From contig JBPCMT010000092.1 in the NCBI GenBank assembly GCA_051001995.1, forward strand, positions 1 through 12,079: a DNA stretch of 12,079 bases, read 5' to 3'. Each line of letters begins with the position of its first letter. The stretch's first letter is position 1. The position numbers and the translations under genes were made by a program. The DNA is from CAWEHQ01 sp051001995. GTDB taxonomy: Bacteria; Actinomycetota; Thermoleophilia; Solirubrobacterales; Thermoleophilaceae. Of this stretch, positions 7,140 through 12,079 are shown one piece after another. The notes below the pieces were generated by a model, which was not told the origin of the DNA, made no database searches, and saw only the letters and a list, made by a program, of their open reading frames with translations.

Positions 7140-7145
7140 GACAGC

Positions 7146-7151
7146 ACGCTA
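7146..7151 (-). promoter_or_regulatory. Putative -10 box (TAGCGT) of gpsA, leaderless layout
   Basis: TAGCGT is followed by 6 nt (GCTGTC) and the ATG of gpsA. There is no Shine-Dalgarno sequence. The layout equals that of rpmE and glyA. If correct, the long region 7152-7612 is not part of the main gpsA transcript. Confidence 0.5.
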
Positions 7152-7348
7152 GCCGACGCGAGCGCGGGCACGAAGGGCGGGGCGCCGGGCCGGCCGGCGC
7201 CGCCGCGTCCTCAGCCCGCTTTGCGCTGCCCCCGGGCCGCTCGCGGGCGCCGATCACCCACGCGCGCGGCCATCGTCCGGCCTCGCACCCGCGGTCTCTC
7301 GCGGCCCGGATCGCCGGCGGCGGCCCGCGGCTCCTGAGGTGCCTGACG
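7152..7348. other. Non-coding GC-rich spacer, no gene seen
   Basis: This left part of the 473-bp gap between gpsA and the ETF:QO gene shows no convincing reading frame, tRNA or known motif. It contains one copy of an 11-base direct repeat, GCCCGCTTTGC at 7214-7224, whose second copy is at 7474-7484 in the structured part. Confidence 0.5.
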
Positions 7349-7577
7349 GCTTCGGATAACGGCTTGCCCGTGAGGCAAGTCCGTTGACTGGGGGGAAACT
7401 TCGTATCCGAAAGCGTGAGGCCGCTCGGAACGGCACTGGCGCGGGGCGTCGAGCGAGGCCGCGAAAGGCCGGCGCCCGCTTTGCAGCCGTCAGGTGACCC
7501 CGGTTACCAGGTCAGCTGAGCCGCGAGAACCGAGCGATGCAAGGAAGCAGGGAGCCCGCAGTGCTTTGCACGCGGGC
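7349..7577. ncRNA. Candidate structured RNA or structured 3' UTR, family unknown
   Basis: Complementary segments are dense here. Bases 7349-7358 pair with 7404-7414 as a 10-bp stem with one bulged A. Inside it 7359-7362 pair with 7381-7384, and 7363-7368 pair with 7374-7379 around a CGTGA loop. Next come 7422-7427 with 7450-7455, and 7457-7460 with 7467-7470 around GCGAAA. Also 7493-7497 pair with 7504-7508, and 7554-7559 pair with 7572-7577. Loops such as GTGA and GAAA on the plus strand favour that strand, but both flanking genes are on the minus strand and no plus-strand promoter is visible. It could instead be the 3' UTR of the etf operon. I recognise no family: it lacks tmRNA and RNase P signatures and does not complete an SRP RNA. 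Confidence 0.4.
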
Positions 7578-7627
7578 GACCGATGACGCCGCAGCGCGAC
7601 GGTTCGCAGCGCTCAGGTGACCTGGTA
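7505..7627. repeat. 10-bp perfect inverted repeat spanning the ETF:QO stop codon
   Basis: TACCAGGTCA at 7505-7514 is exactly complementary to TGACCTGGTA at 7618-7627. The right arm covers the last codons of the ETF:QO gene. In a minus-strand transcript the two arms would close a loop of about 103 nt that contains the hairpin at 7554-7577. A related 10-base direct repeat, TCAGGTGACC, occurs at 7490-7499 and 7613-7622. Confidence 0.45.
7554..7577 (-). terminator. Hairpin downstream of the ETF:QO gene, possible terminator
   Basis: GCCCGC and GCGGGC form a 6-bp stem, extended inward by GTGC/GCAC around a TTT loop with a single bulged base. On the minus strand it starts 36 nt after the ETF:QO stop and is followed by a pyrimidine-rich stretch (TCCCTGCTTCC) rather than a true T-run. 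That is the kind of stem many high-GC bacteria use as a terminator. It could equally be one arm of the RNA structure described for this region. Confidence 0.35.
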
Positions 7628-9343
7628 GTTGGGGCCGTCGCCACCCTCGGGCGGCGTGAGCCGGCCGCCCTTGGCGGTGATCGCGCCGCACTGCACGCAG
7701 TTCGAGGGCGTGATCTGGAGCTCGACCGTGCGTTGGGCGTCGAGCTCACCGTTGCCCTCGGCCCGCGCCTCCTCGAGCGCCTCCTCGGGCACCTCGTAGA
7801 CCTGCGCGGGGCACATGTTCTGCCACATCAGCGCGAGCTCCAGCGGCACGTCCTTCTGGATGCGGATGTGGTTGGGGGCGTCGTCGCGCGTGGCGTTGCC
7901 GGTCGCGAAGACGCTCGAGAGCTTGTCGAATGTGTACTTGCCGTCGGGCTTCGGGTAGCTCTTGTCGCGATCGCCGACGAAGACGTCCACCGCGGCGTCG
8001 TCGTGGGTGTGCCAGCGGCCGCCGGGGAAGCGGCCGCCCGAGATCTCCATCATGTTCGCCACCGCGCCGCCGACGAGGAAGCCCTTGGTGAACGGCTGGC
8101 GCATGTTGCGCGAGCGGTGGATGTCGCGGTCGATCACCGAGTCGCGCACCATCTCGTCGTAGGCCGAGAGGTCGGTCGTATCCCCGCGCCTGAGCGCGGC
8201 GAAGATCGTCTCCGCGGCGAACATTCCCGCGTGCATCGCCAGGTGGACGCCCTTGAGCTTGGGGATGTTGACCATGCTCGCCGAGTCCCCGGCGATGCAT
8301 AGGCCCGGCGCCGACAGGCGCTCGGGCATCGCCCAGTAGCCGCCCGACGGGATCGTCTTCGCGCCCCACGCGACCCGCTTGCCGCCGGCGAGGATCTTGC
8401 GGACCAGCGGGTGGGTCTTGAATTCCTGGAGCACGTCGTGGACCGAGAAGGTGGCGTCGCGGTAGTCGAGGCCGGTCACGAGCCCCATCGACACCCTGTC
8501 CTCGCCCATCGGGTAGATGAAGCTCCCGCCGAACTCGCGGTACTTCGCGCCGAAGCGAAGCGGCCACCCGAGCGTGTGGATCACGCGGTCGAGCGGCTTC
8601 TCGACCTCCCACACCTCCTTGACGCCCAGCTCCCACTGGGGCGGCTCGTCGCTCGCCATGTCGAAGCGGCCGATGGCGGCGCCGGCGAGGTGCCCCTGGG
8701 TCCCCTCCGCGAGCACGGTCGCCCGCCCGATCAGATCCGACCCGGGCTCGAAGTTCGAGAGCTCCTGGCCGTCGCGGCCGCGGCCCTTGTCCCCGGTGCG
8801 CACGCCGCGCACCACGCCCTCCTCGACGAGCAGCTTCGCGGCCGCGGTCTCCGGCAGCACGTAGACGCCCGCCTCCTCGGCCTTCTCCCCCATCCAGCGC
8901 GCGAGCTGGGCGACCGAGGTCACGTGGTTGCCGTGGTTGCGAAACGGCGGCGGCGTCGGGCGCAGGGGCACCGCGCGGCGCTTGGTCATGAAGTAGACGG
9001 AGTCCCGCTCGACGGTGCCGAAGGTCGGCCACTCCGACTCGTCCACGCCGGGGAACAGCTTGCGCATCGCCGACGGGTCCATCATCGCGCCGGAGAGGAG
9101 GTGAGAGCCGGTGGCCTTGCCCTTCTCGACGAGCGCCACCGGGACCTCGCCGAGCGACTCGGCGAGCTGCGGCGCCTCCTCGAGCAGCTGCATCAGGCGG
9201 ATCGCGCAGGCGAGACCGGCCGGGCCGCCGCCGACGATGACGACGCCGACCTCGATCCGCTCATCCTCGGGATCGCTCGGCGCGGTGACGAACTCCCGGT
9301 CCGACCTGAGGTCGGGCGCGTAGTCGAAGGGGGTTACGGGCAT
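7613..9343 (-). CDS. Electron transfer flavoprotein:quinone oxidoreductase (ETF-QO), three-cysteine Fe-S site
   Basis: This peripheral membrane flavoprotein takes electrons from reduced ETF and passes them to the quinone pool. The product has 576 residues. The FAD-binding motif VVIVGGGPAG is at 34-43. GSHLLSGAMMDP, AEGTQGHLAG, the long substrate and quinone region, GDSASMVNIPKLKGVHLAMHAG and a C-terminal ferredoxin-like part follow in family order. The cluster region reads CPAQVYE (C511) and NCVQCGAI (C549, C552). The family normally has CPAGVYE and CVHCKTC, so the fourth cysteine, expected at 555, is isoleucine. The Cys511-Cys549 spacing is also longer than in the mitochondrial enzyme. The ATG at 9343 follows etfA by 30 nt, without a strong ribosome-binding site. 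It is the last gene of etfB-etfA-ETF:QO. It is often named fixC-like, but it is closer to the long ETF:QO type. Confidence 0.93.
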   Translation of the reverse strand: MPVTPFDYAPDLRSDREFVTAPSDPEDERIEVGVVIVGGGPAGLACAIRLMQLLEEAPQLAESLGEVPVALVEKGKATGSHLLSGAMMDPSAMRKLFPGVDESEWPTFGTVERDSVYFMTKRRAVPLRPTPPPFRNHGNHVTSVAQLARWMGEKAEEAGVYVLPETAAAKLLVEEGVVRGVRTGDKGRGRDGQELSNFEPGSDLIGRATVLAEGTQGHLAGAAIGRFDMASDEPPQWELGVKEVWEVEKPLDRVIHTLGWPLRFGAKYREFGGSFIYPMGEDRVSMGLVTGLDYRDATFSVHDVLQEFKTHPLVRKILAGGKRVAWGAKTIPSGGYWAMPERLSAPGLCIAGDSASMVNIPKLKGVHLAMHAGMFAAETIFAALRRGDTTDLSAYDEMVRDSVIDRDIHRSRNMRQPFTKGFLVGGAVANMMEISGGRFPGGRWHTHDDAAVDVFVGDRDKSYPKPDGKYTFDKLSSVFATGNATRDDAPNHIRIQKDVPLELALMWQNMCPAQVYEVPEEALEEARAEGNGELDAQRTVELQITPSNCVQCGAITAKGGRLTPPEGGDGPNYQVT

Positions 9344-9373
9344 GGGTGCTCGAAGCTCGCCGAGCGCTCGGGG

Positions 9374-10354
9374 CTAGCCGCCCTTGTGAGCCTTGATGGC
9401 CTCGGTGAGCTTGGGCATGATCTTGTTGAGGTCGCCCACGACCCCGAGGTCCGAGAACTCGAAGATCGGCGCGTTCGGGTCCTTGTTGATCGCGACGATG
9501 TTCTCCGCGCTCTGCATGCCGACCTTGTGCTGGATCGCGCCCGAGATGCCGGCCGCCAGGTAGAGCTTCGGGGCGACCGTCTTGCCGGTCTGCCCGATCT
9601 GCGCCGAGTATGAGTACCAGCCGGCGTCGACCACGGCGCGCGTAGCGGCTACCGCCCCGCCGAGGGCGCCGGCCAGCTCCTCGCACATCTGAAAGCCCTC
9701 CGCCTTGCCGAGCCCGCGACCGCCGGCGACGAGGACGTCGGCGTCCTCGATGTTCACGTCGGCGCCGCGCTGCTCGCCGCGGTTGACCATCCGTGCCTTG
9801 GTGGACCAGTCGGACAGCTCGACGTCGACGTCCTCGACCGTCGCCGAGGCGCCGTCGCCCGACTCGCGCACCTCGAACGCGTTCAGCCGCCCGATGATGA
9901 TCCCGGGCTCCCCGACGTAGGCCACGTCGACGACCGCGGAGTCCTGGAGGATCGGCCGCACGGCGACGAGCTTTCCGTCTGAGACCTTGACCTCGGTGAC
10001 CTCCATCGTCACGCCGCCGTTGCACCGCGCGGTGAGGCCGGCGCCGATCTCGAAGCCGAGTAGCCCGCCGCCGAACAGCGCGTAGGAGTGGCCGCCGTCG
10101 CCGATCACCGTGGCCATCACGTCGACCACCGGCTGGGCGAGCCCCTCAGGCGCCTTGGCGCGGTAGACCTTCGACGCCCCGTAGTTGCCGAGCGACGCGC
10201 ACAGGTCGTCGGTGAGGTCGTCGCCGCCGACCACCACCGCGTGCGCCTCCTGGCCGAGCTCGCCGGCGAGCCTCGCGGCCTCGGAGGCGGCGCCGAGCGA
10301 GTTCTTGTTGAAGGAGCCCTCGTAGTGCAGGGCGTAGGTCAGGATCCCGCTCAT
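9374..10354 (-). CDS. etfA: Electron transfer flavoprotein alpha subunit
   Basis: The alpha subunit carries the FAD of the soluble ETF heterodimer, which collects electrons from acyl-CoA and related dehydrogenases. The product has 326 residues, typical for the family. The N-terminal domain resembles EtfB. The C-terminal FAD domain shows GGRGLG (211-216), QIGQTGKTVAPKLY (252-265), GISGAIQHKVGM (269-280) and INKDPNAPIFEFSDLGVVGD (289-308), all diagnostic. The frame continues open upstream over etfB, so the start matters. The ATG at 10354 overlaps the etfB stop as ATGA and has a Shine-Dalgarno sequence AAAGGAAG 8 nt upstream (10363-10370). Translational coupling with etfB fits the 1:1 subunit ratio. 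All family motifs are intact. Confidence 0.97.
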   Translation of the reverse strand: MSGILTYALHYEGSFNKNSLGAASEAARLAGELGQEAHAVVVGGDDLTDDLCASLGNYGASKVYRAKAPEGLAQPVVDVMATVIGDGGHSYALFGGGLLGFEIGAGLTARCNGGVTMEVTEVKVSDGKLVAVRPILQDSAVVDVAYVGEPGIIIGRLNAFEVRESGDGASATVEDVDVELSDWSTKARMVNRGEQRGADVNIEDADVLVAGGRGLGKAEGFQMCEELAGALGGAVAATRAVVDAGWYSYSAQIGQTGKTVAPKLYLAAGISGAIQHKVGMQSAENIVAINKDPNAPIFEFSDLGVVGDLNKIMPKLTEAIKAHKGG

Positions 10355-11145
10355 GCGAGGAGCTTCCTTTCGTCGAGCCAGGCGACGATCTTCTCGACCG
10401 TCTCGTTCGTGTCCTCGTCCTCGATCACCTCGCCGGCCTGCTTCTCGGGCGGCGGGTTGATGCCGAGGACTGCGGTCCGCGAGCCGTCCGAGCCCACGCT
10501 CTGCGGCTCGATCTCGACGTCGGCTGCGCCCCTGGTGTCGAGCTGCTTCTTCTTCGCCCCCATGATCGCCTTGAGCGACGGGTAGCGGGGCTCGTTGATC
10601 GCGTCGCCGACCGAGATCACGGCCGGCAGATCGACCTCGACCGTGTCGTAGCCGTACTCGGCCTGGCGCTCGCAGGTGAGCTTGCCCTCGCCGACGTCGA
10701 TCTTGATGACCTGGGTGAGCGATGGCATCCGCAGATGGTCCGCCACGACCGCGCCGATCGTGTAGCACTCGCCGTCGTCGGACTGCTGGCCGAGCAGGAC
10801 GAGGTCGGGCGACTCCGTCTTGAGGACCTGGCCGAGCGCGTAGCCGGTCGCGCAGACGTCGGAGTCCTCGAGCACCGCATCGGTCAAATGCACGGAGCGG
10901 TCCGCGCCTAGCGAGACCGCCTTGTGGAGCGCGCGCACGGCGCTCTCGGGCCCCATCGTCACGGCGACGACCTCCTCGACGTCCACGACGCCGCCCTCCT
11001 TGATCTGCATCGCGGCCTCGATCGCGTGCGTGTCGAAGGGGTTCAGGTTCTTCTCGCCGCTGCGGTCGAGGCGCTTCGTGCCGGGGTCCATGTGCTTGGT
11101 GACCGCGGCGTCCGGAACCTCCTTGACGAGGACGCAAATCTTCAA
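10351..11145 (-). CDS. etfB: Electron transfer flavoprotein beta subunit, TTG start
   Basis: This is the AMP-binding partner of EtfA. The product has 264 residues, starting MKICVLVKEVPD, which is how the family begins. Other motifs are NPFDTHAIEAA, AVTMGPESAVRALHKAVSLG, LLGQQSDDGECYTIGAVVAD and INEPRYPSLKAIMGAKKKQ. An ATG in the same frame at 11202 would add 19 residues (MARRAHHERAV...) that do not look like EtfB. The TTG at 11145 is preferred because a strong AAGGAG lies 6 nt upstream. The gene opens the etfB-etfA-ETF:QO operon. A palindromic operator-like site and a TAAGAT box lie upstream, so expression is probably repressed or induced with fatty-acid or amino-acid catabolism. That regulatory role is inferred. 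Confidence 0.96.
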   Translation of the reverse strand: MKICVLVKEVPDAAVTKHMDPGTKRLDRSGEKNLNPFDTHAIEAAMQIKEGGVVDVEEVVAVTMGPESAVRALHKAVSLGADRSVHLTDAVLEDSDVCATGYALGQVLKTESPDLVLLGQQSDDGECYTIGAVVADHLRMPSLTQVIKIDVGEGKLTCERQAEYGYDTVEVDLPAVISVGDAINEPRYPSLKAIMGAKKKQLDTRGAADVEIEPQSVGSDGSRTAVLGINPPPEKQAGEVIEDEDTNETVEKIVAWLDERKLLA

Positions 11146-11151
11146 CGGGAT

Positions 11152-11157
11152 CTCCTT
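11152..11157 (-). promoter_or_regulatory. Shine-Dalgarno sequence (AAGGAG) fixing the etfB TTG start
   Basis: AAGGAG is a full match to the anti-Shine-Dalgarno core and lies 6 nt before the TTG at 11145. It is the strongest ribosome-binding site of the minus-strand genes and decides between the TTG and the upstream ATG at 11202. Confidence 0.75.
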
Positions 11158-11200
11158 CTCATCGTGCTCCACAGCGCGCTCGTGATGTGCGCGGCGGGCC

Positions 11201-11206
11201 ATCTTA
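11201..11206 (-). promoter_or_regulatory. Putative -10 box (TAAGAT) of the etf operon
   Basis: TAAGAT on the minus strand is a good -10 match. Transcription from about 11194 would give a leader of roughly 50 nt containing the etfB Shine-Dalgarno sequence. The palindrome at 11226-11241 then lies over the -35 region, where a bound repressor would block polymerase. Confidence 0.5.
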
Positions 11207-11225
11207 CCGGCTCCACCGGGACGTT

Positions 11226-11241
11226 GACTGACGAGTCAGTC
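11226..11241. promoter_or_regulatory. 16-bp palindrome, putative TetR-family operator of etfBA
   Basis: GACTGAC and GTCAGTC form a perfect 7-bp inverted repeat around a central GA. TetR-family repressors often bind GACTGAC-type palindromes. The B. subtilis FadR site has the same overall length and TGA...TCA arrangement, and that regulator controls an operon containing etfBA. No regulator gene is in the window, so the identity of the protein is open. Confidence 0.6.
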
Positions 11242-11305
11242 GCCTCGCCGGCAGGGGGCGAGCAGGCTCTTCGGCTCACGGGGCGTCGACGAGGGCACGA
11301 ACATT

Positions 11306-11340
11306 GGCGAGTTGCGCCATAGGGGTTGGCGCGAGACGCC
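11306..11340 (-). terminator. Imperfect hairpin downstream of the membrane-protein gene
   Basis: GGCG (11306-11309) pairs with CGCC (11337-11340), and GCGCC (11314-11318) pairs with GGCGC (11328-11332) around a 9-base loop. The hairpin begins 39 nt past the stop at 11380 and is followed on the minus strand by AATGTTCGT. It could terminate that gene ahead of the etf promoter. Confidence 0.3.
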
Positions 11341-11379
11341 CAGGTTCAGGCGGGAGGGTCCGCGAGGCCGGGCTCCGCT

Positions 11380-12015
11380 CTACTCGCTCGGCGGGGGCTC
11401 TTCCGAAGGCACCGGCTCCTCGCTCGGCGGCGGCTCCTCGGTCGGCGGCTCCTCGGCGTCGGGGTCCTCGTCGGGCACCGCCTGCGAGTCGCTCGAGTCC
11501 GTCGGCGCCGCGGACTCCTCCGAATCCGACTGTGAGGGATCGGCGGGAGATCCGCTATCCGCTCCATCGCCAGCGCCGCCGCTGAACAGCGTCGTGCCGC
11601 CATCCGCGGCCACCGAGCCCCCAAGCGCGAGCTCCGAGGCCGTCAGCACGCCGACCGCCACGACGAACGACGCGATGCCGGTCGCGAGCACGATCTTCCA
11701 GCGGAAGCGCCGCCGCCGGTAGATCCTCGGCGCAGGCGGCTCGGTCGACGCGGGCGGGCCGCCGAGGGGCGGGTTTGGAGGCGGTCCCGAGCCGTTCGCG
11801 CCCGCGCCGTTCCACTCGTCCCCGCCGGAAGCGGTCCGCTCGGACGTCTCGCGGGAGGCGAGCCGCCCCGCTTCGAACCGCGCCGGGTCGGGGCCGCGAC
11901 GCCCACCGACGCCGGCGACGGCGCCCGCGACACGCACCGGTGTGGCGGCCACCCGCGACACAGTTGCCGAGACCCTCTCCGCCCGGCGGGGGGGAACCTC
12001 CTGGACCAACGCCAC
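11380..12015 (-). CDS. Single-pass membrane protein with acidic Pro-rich extracytoplasmic tail, unknown function
   Basis: I do not recognise a family. The 211-residue product has a positively charged, Pro/Gly-rich N-terminal region of about 95 residues. A basic patch RIYRRRRFRWK (97-107) is followed by one hydrophobic helix (about 108-130) and a C-terminal tail of about 80 residues. The tail is rich in Asp, Glu, Ser and Pro and ends in loose repeats of EEPP(P/V)SEEP type. The basic flank predicts the N-terminus inside and the acidic tail outside. The start is uncertain: GTG at 12015 is the first usual start in a frame that opens after the TAA near 12058, and the residues before it (TPWI) could also be coding. 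It lies upstream of the etf operon, on the same strand but with its own apparent promoter region. The frame is believable because of the membrane helix and the charge asymmetry. Confidence 0.65.
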   Translation of the reverse strand: MALVQEVPPRRAERVSATVSRVAATPVRVAGAVAGVGGRRGPDPARFEAGRLASRETSERTASGGDEWNGAGANGSGPPPNPPLGGPPASTEPPAPRIYRRRRFRWKIVLATGIASFVVAVGVLTASELALGGSVAADGGTTLFSGGAGDGADSGSPADPSQSDSEESAAPTDSSDSQAVPDEDPDAEEPPTEEPPPSEEPVPSEEPPPSE

Positions 12016-12073
12016 GATCCACGGAGTGGGGGCGGTGCTGGTCAGCGCTCCGCACTGTTAGAAGGGGGACGTG

Positions 12074-12079
12074 ATGGCC
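12074..12079 (+). CDS. Possible start of a divergent gene, cut by window edge
   Basis: GAAGGGGGA (12061-12069) followed 4 nt later by ATG GCC looks like a Shine-Dalgarno sequence and start codon on the plus strand, divergent from the membrane-protein gene. Only two codons are visible, so nothing can be said of the product. Confidence 0.3.

Noticed and set aside
5388..7337. A 649-codon plus-strand frame running from the DUF6929-like gene over gpsA
   Set aside because: It is out of frame with the DUF6929-like gene and antisense to gpsA. The arginine-rich product has no family features.
7349..7577. Known riboswitch, tmRNA or RNase P RNA in the gpsA/ETF:QO spacer
   Set aside because: Some strings vaguely recall the c-di-AMP (ydaO) riboswitch (CCGTCAG...CCCCGG) and RNase P (AAGTCCG, GGGGGGAAAC). 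The diagnostic cores are absent, and no plus-strand gene follows that a riboswitch could control.
7746..9032. A 428-codon minus-strand frame inside the ETF:QO gene
   Set aside because: It is a shifted reading of the same strand, with a low-complexity Arg/Gly/Pro product. The overlapping frame has all the flavoprotein motifs.
9374..11137. A 587-codon minus-strand frame that would fuse an N-terminal part to EtfA
   Set aside because: The first 260 codons are etfB read in the wrong frame. EtfA begins at 10354 with a good Shine-Dalgarno sequence and the expected N-terminus.
11312..11722. Ser/Gly-rich plus-strand frame opposite the membrane-protein gene
   Set aside because: Its Ser/Gly repeats mirror the Pro/Glu/Ser repeats of the opposite strand. 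The minus frame has a convincing membrane helix with a basic flank, while this one has neither a helix nor a ribosome-binding site.
1..12079. Mobile element, CRISPR array, tRNA or toxin-antitoxin pair
   Set aside because: No transposase or integrase motifs, no regularly spaced repeats, no T-loop or CCA signature and no small paired genes were found. Gene content and base composition look uniformly chromosomal.

Overview
The window is very GC-rich, densely coded and almost entirely on the minus strand. It looks like chromosomal core DNA of a high-GC actinobacterium. An ETF:quinone oxidoreductase next to etfBA, and an rpmE-DUF1385-prfA-prmC-tsaC-glyA order, suggest a deep-branching class such as Thermoleophilia. 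That placement is an inference from gene content and gene order, not from a marker-gene search.

Layout, in the direction of minus-strand transcription from right to left:
(1) 4972 to 1: a translation cluster of rpmE (ribosomal protein L31), a DUF1385 membrane protein, prfA (release factor 1), prmC (release-factor methyltransferase), tsaC/ywlC (threonylcarbamoyl-AMP synthase) and glyA (serine hydroxymethyltransferase, cut by the left window edge). PrmC modifies the GGQ glutamine of the RF1 encoded next to it. TsaC makes the precursor of t6A in tRNA. GlyA supplies one-carbon units.
(2) 5047 to 5967, plus strand: a lone DUF6929-like gene, divergent from rpmE and overlapping the end of gpsA tail to tail.
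(3) 7139 to 5943: gpsA-like glycerol-3-phosphate dehydrogenase with an unusual basic C-terminal tail.
(4) 7140 to 7612: the longest non-coding stretch. Its right two thirds are full of complementary segments and may encode or terminate a structured RNA.
(5) 11145 to 7613: an etfB-etfA-ETF:QO operon. It carries electrons from acyl-CoA-type dehydrogenases to the membrane quinone pool. A 16-bp perfect palindrome of TetR-operator type lies upstream.
(6) 12015 to 11380: a single-pass membrane protein with an acidic, proline-rich outer tail. The first codons of a possible divergent plus-strand gene sit at the right edge.

No mobile elements, CRISPR arrays, tRNAs or rRNAs were seen, and no obvious novel multi-gene system. 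The observations most worth a second look are: a recurrent TANNNT-(6 or 7 nt)-start-codon arrangement before five genes, which points to leaderless mRNAs and to internal promoters inside the apparent rpmE-glyA operon; an ETF:QO that lacks one of the four family cysteines of its 4Fe-4S site; a PrmC with NMPY in place of NPPY; the structured intergenic region; and the etfBA operator.
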